The notes: generated by a model not told the origin, from the sequence alone. Shown: positions 32,713-42,970, counted from the stretch's first letter. The stretch: DNA of 64,000 nt from Rhypophila decipiens (GCA_033297075.1 MU858115.1:114885-178884), one strand, 5' to 3'. Numbers and translations are program-made.

Positions 32713-34719
32713 ATGAACCCAGTATCCCTAGACCGCAGACCAACTGGTCTCCACCCCATAACCCCCCCAGCCAACATGCGGCGCGAAACAACGCTCGTAA
32801 CAAACGCCTCCTCCCTGTCCGCAACCTCGTGCCCAGATGAAATCATCGACCCCAACAGACCGCCCCGCAACCTAGTCCTCTGCTTCGACGGCACCGGAAA
32901 CCTCTACAAAGGCGACGGCACAGAGACCAACGTGCTCAAAATCTTTGGCTTCCTCAACCGCGACGCCGCCCACCAGTACCACTACTACCAGCCCGGCATC
33001 GGCACCTACGCCGTCCGTTCCACCCTGGGCGAGACAGACTGGCTTACCCGGGCGCGTGGGGAGGTTGAAAAGGGCATTGATCTCATGTTTGGCACCTCCC
33101 TTGCGAATCATGTCTTGGGGGGGTATAAATTCCTCATGAGATACTATGCGCCCGGCGATAACGTCTACATCTTTGGGTTTTCCCGGGGGGCATATACAGC
33201 ACGGTTCCTGGCCGAAATGCTCGACGATGTCGGCTTGTTACCCCATGGAAACGAGGAGATGGTCAACTTTGCCTGGCAGACGTTTACAGAGTGGCAGTGC
33301 CGCGAGCCGTTTGACGGGCCGAAACCGACTGATACCTGGAAACTGAATGGCAAGAAGGAAACCCTCATCGAAAAGAGAAACAGAAAAAAGTACAACAAAC
33401 AAAAGGCACTGGGGCAGAAGCTGGTCGGCTTCCGGAAGAAGTTCTCGAGGCATTTCGATCCGATTCGCTTCTTGGGACTGTTTGATACGGTCAACAGCGT
33501 GCCGCAGTATGAGAACGCCTGGTTGGGGCGGGCCTCGGGGAAGAAGGCGTTTCCTTACTCGGCGAGAAGTAGTGCCAGAGAGATTTGGCATGCTGTTAGC
33601 ATTGATGAGAGGAGGGTCAAGTTTCGTCCCGATTTGGCGGGATTGGCTATCGACGCCGAGAAAAAGGACCCGAATCGCTTTGCGGGAAAGACGGCGAGGG
33701 AGAGGGCGGCTGTTGCAGAGGTGGCGAGGTCTTTGGCCGCTACGCCGCAGGCGGTGAGGCATCTCAGTCCCGTCACTAGTCCCATCTCGCCGCAGGAGCT
33801 GGATAGGATCATGCATGATCCCAAGTTTGGGCAGACGGTGCATGAGGTCTGGTTTGGAGGGAATCATTGTGATGTCGGTGGCGGATACGCGGACCCCCAG
33901 GATGGGGCCTTGAACATGGCCGATGTTCCGCTCGTCTGGATGATTAGGGCTGCGATGAAGGCGGGCGTGCTGTTCGACTTTGACCAGACGAATTCTGAGG
34001 ATGAGAGTTCGTATTGGAAGAAGCTCAAGGAGGCTATTCTGCGCCCTGATAATCCTTCCGCGGTACCAGCTACTACTACCAATGGCAGCATCACGACAAC
34101 GTCGAGAAAGTCGACAATCGAGACACATGCTGGCGGCGGCGTCAACGAAAAGACGATGCACGAGCGCTATCTCGCCATGCTGAAGGGCACCCACCACGAC
34201 GTCCTCAAGATGGACAGGCTCAAGTACGGCTGGATGGAATACTTGCCGTTCAAGCGGATGGATCTGGACCCGAGCACAAGCCGGTGGAAGCCCATCCGCT
34301 GGCCCCCGAGCCGAGGCGACACGCGTGATGTGCCCGATGAGGTCCCCGTCAAGGTGCATGCGTCCGTCATTGAGCGGATGAAGGTCAACCCCAGCTATCG
34401 GCCGCGCAACTTGATCTTGGGCGGCGGGAGGGGCGGCAAGAATCCGCTCTTTTATTTCTGGCGGAAGCTGCCTGCCGCCGAGTTCAATCCAGATCACTGG
34501 GTTCCTGTCGAGGATGATCCGTATCTTGCTGCTATTGGGGATGACGAGTTTGGGGCTGTGTACAGGAAATTGACCAAGGAGGAGATTGCAGCGCTGGAGA
34601 AGGAGAAGGAGAAGTCTGAGGTTGCTGTGAAGGAGACTGAGGTGATGGGAGAGAAGAATGGCGAGGTCATGGAGAAGAAGACGACCCGGACTTCGGTCAC
34701 TGCTGTTAATGGTAATTAA
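32713..34719 (+). CDS. DUF2235 alpha/beta hydrolase (Tle1-like phospholipase fold)
   Basis: Single exon, 668 aa. The DUF2235 domain runs from about residue 51: RNLVLCFDGTGN (52-63), YYQPGIGTY (91-99), the nucleophile elbow GFSRG with Ser157, and WFGGNHCDVGGGY, which carries the likely catalytic Asp and His. This is the T6SS Tle1-like catalytic family, found in bacterial phospholipase effectors and widely in fungi as intracellular proteins of unknown substrate. No signal peptide or membrane helix is visible. Lys-rich inserts occur near residues 215-240, and the C-terminus is a Glu/Lys-rich tail. Lipase or esterase activity is inferred from the fold. Confidence 0.85.
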   Translation: MNPVSLDRRPTGLHPITPPANMRRETTLVTNASSLSATSCPDEIIDPNRPPRNLVLCFDGTGNLYKGDGTETNVLKIFGFLNRDAAHQYHYYQPGIGTYAVRSTLGETDWLTRARGEVEKGIDLMFGTSLANHVLGGYKFLMRYYAPGDNVYIFGFSRGAYTARFLAEMLDDVGLLPHGNEEMVNFAWQTFTEWQCREPFDGPKPTDTWKLNGKKETLIEKRNRKKYNKQKALGQKLVGFRKKFSRHFDPIRFLGLFDTVNSVPQYENAWLGRASGKKAFPYSARSSAREIWHAVSIDERRVKFRPDLAGLAIDAEKKDPNRFAGKTARERAAVAEVARSLAATPQAVRHLSPVTSPISPQELDRIMHDPKFGQTVHEVWFGGNHCDVGGGYADPQDGALNMADVPLVWMIRAAMKAGVLFDFDQTNSEDESSYWKKLKEAILRPDNPSAVPATTTNGSITTTSRKSTIETHAGGGVNEKTMHERYLAMLKGTHHDVLKMDRLKYGWMEYLPFKRMDLDPSTSRWKPIRWPPSRGDTRDVPDEVPVKVHASVIERMKVNPSYRPRNLILGGGRGGKNPLFYFWRKLPAAEFNPDHWVPVEDDPYLAAIGDDEFGAVYRKLTKEEIAALEKEKEKSEVAVKETEVMGEKNGEVMEKKTTRTSVTAVNGN

Positions 34720-35126
34720 AGGCTTTGGGAGGATTGAAAGGGTCGAATACGGACGTGAAAAGGTATGGCTACTGGTTGGTCGATTTTATCGTCTTTGATA
34801 TTCTTTCGGGACTTGGAAATTTGCACATTTGTAAGATTTTGGATAATTACCTAGGTTGCTTGCTGATTAATCTTGTTCTTTGATGTTTTATTATGCTTAG
34901 TCTTTAATATATACATGTACTGTGCTTCTCTGAAACAGGCTACCCTTAAGCATCTGATGGGCCGAAACCAGTCATTCATCTCCAAAGGTGAAACTGTGCT
35001 TGATGTGATGTGACTCATGTGGGATTGATGTGATATGAATGGTTGATATAATAATATAAAGCTTCATTTGTTCAAAAAGTGTCCAACCCTAACTCTAATA
35101 TATGGGCATCAAGAGAGACTCCGGTT
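34720..35126. other. convergent 3' region
   Basis: AT-rich stretch between the stops of the DUF2235 (+) and DLH/NTF2-like (-) genes. No gene seen. Confidence 0.45.
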
Positions 35127-36466
35127 TCATTCCACCCTCCGAACGGTATACTCAAGCATGGTGTTTGATGGTTCGGACGCTTCATCGGCAAGTTTCTTGG
35201 CCGTCGCTAGACCAGCCACAGGCAACCGGTATTCATACTTTGTCCTTGTCTCTGATTCCGCTCCAGGAACTGGATATGGGAAAGGGAGGTGCTCGGGAAG
35301 CAATCCCAACTGCCTGAGCACCGTCCCCTGATCCCAGGCAATGTGCTCATGGTAGAGCCTGTCCCCGCGGATGTTGACAATGCTAGTCATGGGAACGCTC
35401 AGCGGTTTGAAGGTAGGCGGTATCCCGGGGATTCTGTGAACTCAGTTAGCAATGCTCATCCGGCCAAGAGCTACAGGAATGAAAGTATCCGAGTAACATA
35501 CAGCCAGTCAATAGTCCGATTATGAGTGCATTCAAACAGGAACTCGTCAACGATCCTATCAATGCCCACCGTCCGGCTGATCAGCTCCAACTTGGCATCG
35601 TCCGGATTGTTAAATATGAAATGGTGTGTGTAGAATTGAGTAAGATTTGCCCGACCAATACCACCGGTCAGAGTGACCACATGATTGACATAGGGCTCAT
35701 CAACCATGGTGGCCATGGTTTCCTCGACGCTCCGATCGCCGAACTCGTAGTATGTGTGCTCATCCCAAATTCTTTCAAGGTCAAAATAAGGCCCATTGAG
35801 AAGAGGCTTGAGGAACGTCAAGCTTCGTGTATGCGAAACAGAGGCAGAGCTGGCGTTGTAGTTGTCATGAGATGGGATGGTGAAATAGGGGGCATCGGGG
35901 CTGAGATTGGGGTATGTGTAGGTCTTGATGTTCTCATTCGTCGGAACCGGCGTTTTAGACGGGAGATGGACAAGTACTGGGACAGAAGAGGAAGAAGAAG
36001 CTGTAGAAGACGGATAGTGGCCATAGAAGACTGCTGCTGTCACCGAGGTGTGGCTCAGGATGGCCGAGGCAGCGTCAGCGGCTAGGCCGGCATGGATGAC
36101 TAGATTATTCGTCAGCCTAAGTAAACCGCCTAGGATTAAAGACCTTCTGGGGTACAGAGACATACCAACCACACCGATCTTCTCTGCGGATGTGCACTCT
36201 GGGTGCTTGCCAAGCGCCTCGACAGCGGTGCTGATCTGGTCCGAGATGCTCCCCGTGGCCGTCGGGTCAAGGATTACCTGAGCAACAGCAAAGCTCTCTT
36301 CGGCCCATTTTTTCAGGGGCGGAGGGTCCAGCGTCTTTTCATGGCGAACGAGTTGGAGGTCGGGTGAGACGATCAACACAAGTCCGGGACCGGTGCCCCG
36401 CCGGGAAAGCGGGGGCTGGATTGTGATCTCGGGGGTGAGCTGAACGGAAGGCTTGGATACGCTCAT
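35127..36466 (-). CDS. dienelactone-hydrolase-like / NTF2-like two-domain protein
   Basis: Exons 36466-36166, 36099-35502 and 35433-35127 encode 401 aa, with phases matching at both junctions. The first intron (66 bp, GTATGT...TCTAG) is a multiple of three and lacks an in-frame stop. The N-terminal ~175 residues look like a dienelactone hydrolase fold (GPGLVLIVSP, KIGVVVIHAG, then PVLVHLPSKTPV and the SHDNYNASSASVSHTRSLTF end), but I do not see the usual catalytic Cys elbow, so it may be inactive. The C-terminal part (about 225-380) is NTF2/SnoaL-like: YVNHVVTLTGGIGRANLTQFY, VDEFLFECTHNRTIDWL, and EHIAWDQGTVLRQLGLLP. This pairing is common in fungal genomes; the substrate is unknown. Confidence 0.8.
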
Positions 36467-37054
36467 CTTTGGTCTTTTAATTTCCAAGTTGGGATTACTG
36501 TGATCAGGACAATAAACGGGTCTCTTTCGGCTTATGTCGAGATGATGCAGGTTAGACCGGATGGATGTGAGAGAGATGAGATGAGATCGATATCGGATGA
36601 GTTGGATCGGTGGGGTCTTGAGATTTGGACCCCACTGACTGGAAAGATATGTATACAACATCTTCACGTCGACCATTGTTTCATTCTTTTGCTGATTTCT
36701 TCCATCATCGTGAAGCTTGAAACTGCTGGAGGCACGATGGCCACAATGGGTCTTTGTAGCCATTTTCAGGCATCAGCACACCAAGTTGGCCATACATAGG
36801 CCCTGCGTCGGCCCCAGTCAGCCAGATAGATTCCGTTACATATGCAAAATCTATTAGATAAGAAGAGCTTCCGTTGTAGTCGCAATGTATATCAGCCTGG
36901 CGATCGAGCTTGGTAGCCTGGGAAGGATGCTGATGTTCGGTTTCACAAGAATCATGAGCCGTGAAGTCCATGTCATGATTCCAAACTAGGTAGTAGCGCC
37001 TATTTCATTTTATAGCACGGGAAGGTCAGAATAAGATCAAGGACAAAAGTCCGA

Positions 37055-37097
37055 GACCGCCGTCAAGACCGCCGTCAAGACCGCCGTCAAGACCGCC
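37055..37097. repeat. 12-bp tandem repeat, 3.6 copies
   Basis: Unit GACCGCCGTCAA repeated three times exactly, then GACCGCC. It is GC-rich compared with its surroundings. Confidence 0.9.
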
Positions 37098-37312
37098 TCG
37101 GGCCTGACCAATGTTATCCGTTGTACGCAGGGAATTTGATATTGAACCACATGGCAGACGGCTCACAATGCCACTGCGCCGCAATAAAAGGCAATCCTTT
37201 ACCGGATAATACCCTCCGTTGATATGGGACGGATGACTCTGAGACACCTGGATGGCATAGGTCCCTAGTTCTAGGTCCGAGTTGATGTTAAGAACTGCGA
37301 CATTACGACAAG

Positions 37313-37318
37313 TATAAG
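37313..37318 (+). promoter_or_regulatory. TATA-like element before small secreted protein
   Basis: TATAAG about 105 bp upstream of the ATG at 37420, a usual distance for fungal TATA elements. Confidence 0.4.
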
Positions 37319-37419
37319 AGGACATTAAAGGTAGCTTGAATAATTCATCGTCTACCCATTACCAAAGAGACGCCTGATGCAGCCGATAGATACCTCCAAG
37401 CTTTCATTCGGCCATAAAG

Positions 37420-37940
37420 ATGCAACTCTTCCGAGGACTTAGCGCTGTTGCTCTTTTGTTAAGCGTATCACCCACCGCTGCCCTCCCGTCCCCTCTCGTC
37501 TCTAGCACACAAGACCTTTCAGCCCGTCAGACAACCGCAGAATGGCTTCTGACCATCACGGCCCTCTACACTGGAGCAACCTGCAGCGGCCCAGAGGACT
37601 ACTGGTACATCTCGACGGGCATAGAGACATGGCTCGGGAATCTTGAAAGGACAAACGGATGTCAGCCCGTCAATGCGTCATGGTCCGTCACGAGCGCCAA
37701 GGCAGCATACCTGGCAGAAGGCTGCAAGGGTGAGTGCTCATTTAATCTCATCATATATCTTGTCAACATTCGATCGACTAACAAGCGTTCCCGTAAACAG
37801 TGTCGTTCTACACAGACAAGGAATGCAAGGACAACGGTGCCACACCCCCATTTGATCAGTGTGTTGCAAGCACCAACAAGAAGCCGTGGAGAAGTTTTGC
37901 GATTCGGGGTTGCGCAGCGAGTGCCAAAATTCCTGTTTAA
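37420..37940 (+). CDS. small secreted six-cysteine protein
   Basis: Exons 37420-37729 and 37801-37940 encode 149 aa. The intron (GTGAGT...GACTAAC...AACAG, 71 bp) joins EGCK to VSFYTDKECK in phase. A clear signal peptide (MQLFRGLSAVALLLSVSPTAA) is followed by a Ser-rich stretch and a mature domain with six cysteines (in TCSG, NGCQP, EGCK, KECKD, DQCVA, RGCAA), enough for three disulfides, and one N-glycosylation sequon (NAS). I recognise no named family. Size, secretion and even cysteine number fit the broad class of fungal small secreted proteins, some of which act as effectors or competition factors; that role is inference. Confidence 0.75.
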
Positions 37941-38091
37941 AAATGACATGGATTGCAGTTCTGTTCACTCAACTGCTGTAGATATTTCTCTTATTCCTTC
38001 CTACCCACGAACTAAATGAAGGCATGAACAGAACAATGGAGAGCAGCTATGATGAGGAACATGGAAGCAAAACAAAAAAGTAAGATTGGGC

Positions 38092-38097
38092 AAAAAA
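38092..38097 (-). terminator. Pol III terminator of tRNA-Lys
   Basis: A run of six T on the minus strand about 36 nt past the tRNA 3' end, the first T-run of that length downstream. Confidence 0.5.
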
Positions 38098-38132
38098 TGA
38101 GGTATTCAGTTTGGAATCGCCGCCGGGAATTG

Positions 38133-38237
38133 AGCCCGACGTGGGGGTCGAACCCACAACCTTGAGATGTGCTTTTTCTTTCCTTCCTAGGAAGGAGGAT
38201 TAAGAGTCTCACGCTCTACCGATTGAGCTAGCCGGGC
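38133..38237 (-). tRNA. tRNA-Lys(CUU) with a 32-nt intron
   Basis: The minus strand folds into a full cloverleaf: acceptor stem GCCCGGC/GTCGGGC (one G-U pair), D arm GCTC...GAGC, anticodon stem TGAGA/TCTCA with loop CTCTTAA (anticodon CTT), T arm GTGGG-TTCGACC-CCCAC and discriminator U. A 32-nt intron sits between positions 37 and 38, the standard place. Mature length is 73 nt without CCA. It reads AAG codons. The intron contains a 16-bp perfect palindrome at 38181-38196. Confidence 0.95.
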
Positions 38238-38693
38238 GGATCCTCTGTATACCTCATGACTCGTTGAATGAGATGGTGTGGTTGAGGGTTATCTAGTGCG
38301 TTGGATCAAACTTTAAAAAAGATTTTATGCCGCCGACTTTTATTTCCATTTCCTCGCTTTGGTTTGTGCTCCAGGATATCCACACTTGTGCGGCATGTTT
38401 CCGGGTCAACAGCATCATACAGATAGCAGTAATAATAAATAATCCCCTAAAATTTTGACCCACTTCCCCTTTTTATCGGTGACGTCGTCATCACTCGCTC
38501 GGAGCTTGTTAGCCAGATGAGTCTTTCTGAACATCACCATCAGCATAGGAAAATCTCACAAGCAAAGCTCAAAGACAAGCAAAAGAGAACCAAGTTTTCA
38601 CGTGTATCTATCCTCCTCTATCAAAGCAAAAGCAACTAAACCAAATCTCTAATATCCCAATAGCAATCACAAACCAACCATTTTTACCCCTTT
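38238..38693. other. intergenic
   Basis: Between the tRNA gene 5' side and the 3' end of the NmrA-like gene. Nothing gene-like. Confidence 0.45.
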
Positions 38694-39662
38694 TTACAGC
38701 TCAAAAGTCTTGAACCCCTCACTCAAACTCTCAAACTCCCCGTCACCCAATCCCAACTCCCCCCTCGTAACAAGTTTCTGCCCCTTCACACTCACAGACC
38801 AGCTCTTCTCCTTGGCCCAATCCCAATACTCATTCATAACCCCCATCTCCTCCCCCCAAAGCGGCCAAATCTCTCTATAATCCTTTCCACTGACCCTCTG
38901 AAACTTGGCCTCGAAGCCCTTGGCCTTGGCCCAAGTATCCAAGAACTTTCCCGCCGGCAACGTCCCAATCTCGGCCAGCACAACTTGTCCCTCGCCCTTG
39001 GTCTTTTCCACAATTGCCTTGATGAACGGGGCAGTATTCTTGGAGACATCCCCGATGGTAGTAATCGGTGTCTGCGGGTCATAATTTGCAAACTGGAGGT
39101 ACTTGCCCGCCGTAGGGATGAAATACGGCGTGTAGATGGGAAACTGCAGATTGGAGTGGTAAAATGTTACCCAGAAGAATGTCGTTTTGGCGAGTAGAGC
39201 GGGTTGTTCGTTGCGGATGTAGTCGTCTATCCGTGCTTTGGCGTCGAAATGGGGGACGAGGAATTTTCCGTTGGAGACGGCCTTTGCATCGGGCAGGGTG
39301 CTCCAGATGTAGTGCTCTAGGGTGTCAAGAGTGGAGGCGGCGGCGAGGGCGAGGTTCACGCCTTGCTGGTACTCGACTTCCATTGCCTTGGTGGGACTGT
39401 TGTGGGCCATGAAGGGCTCGAAGAAGTTGGTTAGGCCAAAGATGATGTTGGAGCCGGAGAAGGCTTTCTTGAGCGAGGACAGGTCGTTGACATCGGCGGC
39501 TACGACTTCCAGTCCTTGGGCGGAGAGGGCCTGGGCGGAGGAGCTGGAAGGGTTGCGGGTTAGGGCGCGGATGTGGTAGGCTGGGTTGTTGATAAAGGCC
39601 TTGATTGCGCCTTTGCCCTGGGCACCGGTTGCGCCGACTATGGTGACGATCTTGGGAGACAT
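38694..39662 (-). CDS. NmrA-like NAD(P)-binding protein
   Basis: Single exon, 322 aa from the ATG at 39662 (MSPKIVTIVGATGAQGKGAI). The N-terminus is a Rossmann dinucleotide-binding motif GATGAQG, then ALTRNPSSSSA and the acidic residue in AADVNDLSSL, as in atypical short-chain dehydrogenases of the NmrA/HSCARG type. Later family-like stretches are NIIFGLTNFFEPF, HYIWSTLPDAKAVSNGKF and PTAGKYLQFANYD. Such proteins sense the NAD(P) redox state or act as reductases; NmrA itself represses GATA-type nitrogen regulators. Which of the two applies here cannot be told. Confidence 0.88.
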   Translation of the reverse strand: MSPKIVTIVGATGAQGKGAIKAFINNPAYHIRALTRNPSSSSAQALSAQGLEVVAADVNDLSSLKKAFSGSNIIFGLTNFFEPFMAHNSPTKAMEVEYQQGVNLALAAASTLDTLEHYIWSTLPDAKAVSNGKFLVPHFDAKARIDDYIRNEQPALLAKTTFFWVTFYHSNLQFPIYTPYFIPTAGKYLQFANYDPQTPITTIGDVSKNTAPFIKAIVEKTKGEGQVVLAEIGTLPAGKFLDTWAKAKGFEAKFQRVSGKDYREIWPLWGEEMGVMNEYWDWAKEKSWSVSVKGQKLVTRGELGLGDGEFESLSEGFKTFEL

Positions 39663-40831
39663 TTTGATGGTGTTGCGGGGTCTTGTTGGTGTTGGTCGAA
39701 CGGGGAACAATATGGGTCGTCTCAGGGTAGACTAGGAAGTGGAAGAAGTAGGTGTTTATATATCTGATGTTCTGATATGCTCTGAGAGTTGATGATGTTA
39801 AGGAGATTGTGAATGCTGCTGTTGATGATGCTATTCCAAAACTCAAACTTCATCAACCCGATGGGAAGCCCTCTATTTATCCTTCAACATCATGGCTATG
39901 GACAGTCGGGACAATCGAGATGACGATATCCCCTTTGGTGTCATCGGCGATAGCATTTCTGCTGACAGATCCTGTCTGATGCCCTCCGACTCCGATGGTA
40001 ACACTGTTGATGCATCATCAACCTGAAAGGAAGATTTACTTGAGAATTATACAACAGCATATCAGTCAGCAACCTTCCAGTGGACAACGGGAAAATCACG
40101 ACTCCGATATAACGCCAAGCATCTCATTGGAGATGTCTGTGGTGTACAGCAGTAGGGTATGAATCGGAATAAGGGTAATCCCAATGGCCCGCGCGGTGGT
40201 TGTGCTTTGTCATGTCGATTGATGGTGTCATTGGTCAACGCAGCTAGGGGTATCGTCAACTTGCGATAAATCCAGAGAGCAGCGGAGAAGTCGACATCAT
40301 CATCCAAATAAAGGGGTGTTTGCGCGCGGAACCATGCATTTAAGCTGATTAATAGCATGCATACACAAGGAGGAGGAACAGCTCCCTTGTTGCTATGCTT
40401 TCTGGAACTTCTTGAGAGCTTCTCCGGAATTGCTTACAGTTGACCCTCGACGGGTGATGGCTTTGGGGGAGTACAGCAGCCCGTCATTGGACGGGATGCC
40501 TGGCTTCTCCGCGGAAGAGCTGCCGTGAAACGGTCGCAAACGCCCCACATGTCCCGTCACCTCATGCTTCAACGCCCTTCATTGTCATGAAGCTGTCCAG
40601 ATAATGTAATCCGGGAGAAAGAAAACCCAAAGAAATGCCAAGACAAAATCAGATCCATTGTCCGCAGCCCATAGCAGATTAGCCTCCCAAACAAAACAAA
40701 AGGGGTATCTAACAAGATGCAAATAACAACCTATTTCCTCAAGATATCCCATGCACATGCTCATGACAAACATCACCGAATTTTCGGTGCATTATCCTTT
40801 GAAGCACTCCTGATGAACCCGGACAGCCAAA
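39663..40831. other. intergenic, 1.2 kb
   Basis: Upstream of the NmrA-like gene and downstream of the kinetochore-like gene. No gene supported. Confidence 0.4.
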
Positions 40832-42388
40832 TCACGCCAGAAAACTCTCGGGCGAAACAGTGGCCTTCTCCATCAGTCCCCAAATAAGTTCCAAAACGCC
40901 TCCCCTCTGGCCAGGCGACGACGCCGTCACAGCTTGCGCACCTTCTTCGCCCAGATTCGAAGGCGCAAACACCTTCAATTTCCCCTCGGACATGAAGAAC
41001 CCGCCACAGCCGATCTTGGTGACTCGCACGCCAGGATGGAACAGATTCAGCCCGAGATGCTGATCAATATACCTGCCCAGCGCCTCTGTAAAAGGATAAT
41101 CTTCCCTCTCTTCCTCGGCCGCATCCCTATCTTTTCCTAGTTGTGCTCTCCATTCCCAACCTTCCTCGTACAACCGCCCCGCAAGTCTCCTCCTCTTCCT
41201 AATATCCCGTTCCCAACCCCAAGGACCCAACGGCCCAAACTTGGGCTTCAAATTCTCCTTTTGGGCCAACAATTCCCTGCCCGCATCGACAAACCTGCTC
41301 AGGTCCGAAACAGGTATACTAACGTCGATAGTTTTGAGCCCAAGCTGTCCATCTCGCTGCGCATCGACCTCATCGTCATCACCACCATACGCCGTCCCCT
41401 CCTCCTGGGGAAAATGAAACCCCAACCAGAGCACAACATCCTTGGCCAGCGGTCCCCTCGACGGCACCCCGACAGTCCGGAACCACGCTTCCAGACAACT
41501 AACCATCGTCCTGGTGCCCAATCGGAGCGGACTAACCCGACAGTCAAACGACGTCGCCAGAAAGTCGGCAATAACGCTCTTTAGCGGCGGCGGCATGCGC
41601 AGCAATAAAAGCGGCATATCGAGAAACTGCCTGCTTTTCAGTTGTTGTTGTACCTTTCCTGCCTCCCCCACAAAAAAGCCTCCCCCACCATCCTCCTCCG
41701 CGCCATTTGCCTTCTCACCCCCCAAGCGAGGCAACAAAAGCGCCATGAAAAGCGAGTTCTCATACTCGAGATTAATCTGCAACACCCTCTTATTCTTATC
41801 CTTTAGTTCAGCCAGCCTCCGTTTCCATGTCGCCGTCGTCAAATTCTCATCATCCCCATCTTCCTCCTCCTCCTCCTCAGGATCTGCAGAAGGATCAATA
41901 TCCAACAACCGCCCCAACGAGAACCACCTAATCCCAACCCTCTCCAGAGCACCATACCGCCCCATTACTCCGGATCCATCATCTCCCAATCCAACTTCCA
42001 CGCCGCGAACGACATCCCCGACCAAAAGATCCCGTAACCGCTGCGCAAGTATACCAAGTTGCTTGTTTGACAGCTCTTCTTCTTCGTCCTCCTTTTCCTG
42101 ATCTTGATTTCCCTTGGGCCGTCCATGATTGTGATTGTGATTTTTTTGGTGTCCAATAAACAAGGGACTAACACGATAAGCCGAGAAACTCGTGTCGTAG
42201 AATACCGGTAGTGCAAAGTTGGGATCTCCTTCGTCGGATATTGATTCGGACAGGGAGGAACTTTCTTGACTCTCTTGACGCGGATTACTTTGCAATTGCG
42301 ATTGGGATTGCGACTGTAATTGTGCGGGCGATGTGGATGTTGTTTTCGCTGGTCTGCCGCGTCGCCGCGGTTGAGAAGAGGTCGCCAT
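40832..42388 (-). CDS. kinetochore Sim4/CCAN subunit, Fta1 (CENP-L)-like
   Basis: Single exon, 518 aa from the ATG at 42388. It opens with an AT-hook-like RRRGRPAKT, then a Gln/Ser-rich stretch. The family-like core is FYDTSFSAYRVSPLF, followed after an acidic insert by LAQRLRDLLVGDVVRGVEVG and VGIRWFSLGRLL, which I recognise as the pattern of the fungal Fta1/CENP-L kinetochore proteins. C-terminal elements are LGTRTMVSCLEAWF, LGPWGWERDIRKRRRLAGRLYEEGWEW and LGLNLFHPGVRVTKIGCGGF. CENP-L pairs with CENP-N in the constitutive centromere complex at CENP-A nucleosomes. Glu/Asp-rich inserts (including a run of Glu) are typical of fungal versions. Assignment is by remembered motifs, hence moderate confidence. 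Confidence 0.7.
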   Translation of the reverse strand: MATSSQPRRRGRPAKTTSTSPAQLQSQSQSQLQSNPRQESQESSSLSESISDEGDPNFALPVFYDTSFSAYRVSPLFIGHQKNHNHNHGRPKGNQDQEKEDEEEELSNKQLGILAQRLRDLLVGDVVRGVEVGLGDDGSGVMGRYGALERVGIRWFSLGRLLDIDPSADPEEEEEEDGDDENLTTATWKRRLAELKDKNKRVLQINLEYENSLFMALLLPRLGGEKANGAEEDGGGGFFVGEAGKVQQQLKSRQFLDMPLLLLRMPPPLKSVIADFLATSFDCRVSPLRLGTRTMVSCLEAWFRTVGVPSRGPLAKDVVLWLGFHFPQEEGTAYGGDDDEVDAQRDGQLGLKTIDVSIPVSDLSRFVDAGRELLAQKENLKPKFGPLGPWGWERDIRKRRRLAGRLYEEGWEWRAQLGKDRDAAEEEREDYPFTEALGRYIDQHLGLNLFHPGVRVTKIGCGGFFMSEGKLKVFAPSNLGEEGAQAVTASSPGQRGGVLELIWGLMEKATVSPESFLA

Positions 42389-42970
42389 TGAGCTTGCGTC
42401 TAGTTTGCGCAAAGAAGGGGCAAGGGACGTTTGACACGTCGAATTGAAGTGCTTATTCCGTGCCCATGGAGATTGTTGCTCGTAATGGATGCGATTCGTT
42501 TAAAGACGCGTGAGGACAGGGTCTGGAAGTGTCGCTATTCTAGGCAGGAGAAAAGTCGCGGGTTGGGTGTCAGAAATGTCTTGATCGTTATTTTGGCGAA
42601 TGTTGCGAGAGTTGCGATGCTTGGCGATCGATGATCAAAGCCCAGTCCGCCTGTTGTAGACGTGATCGGCTCAAGGTACCAACCAGGGGTTTGCCAGCAG
42701 AACCGCTAAGACTTTAGCACAATTCCCACAGATATGTGTGGCAACCTGTTATTGAACTAGGTATATGTATATATGTGCACTATCCGTACTTGGCTAATGA
42801 TAACGGTTACACGAGCTGGACTGCTTGGCGCAGGCCACCAAGGTTCCCGCCCCACCTTTTCGTCATCCGTAATCCGCTGTCCCCGAACCGATACAAAACT
42901 CGCGAAATACAAAGCTCCTTCCTATCTCTTTAGAAATCCAGAATGACAGAGCAGAACCTCCCCCTCTGCC
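42389..42970. other. intergenic
   Basis: Upstream of the kinetochore-like gene and downstream of the transporter gene. No gene seen. Confidence 0.4.

Larger units (their letters stand above)
36467..37419. other. divergent promoter region
   Basis: Between the DLH/NTF2-like (-) and small secreted protein (+) starts. It contains a 12-bp tandem repeat (annotated separately) inside a 99-codon minus-strand frame (37325-37026) with a repeated GLDG motif; I do not call that frame a gene. Confidence 0.4.

Noticed and set aside
33238..34497. Long minus-strand open frame (419 codons) across the DUF2235 gene
   Set aside because: Antisense to a clear hydrolase gene; no recognisable motif.
41442..42101. 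Plus-strand frame with Ser/Pro-rich text opposite the CENP-L-like gene
   Set aside because: Antisense of Glu/Gly-rich codons.
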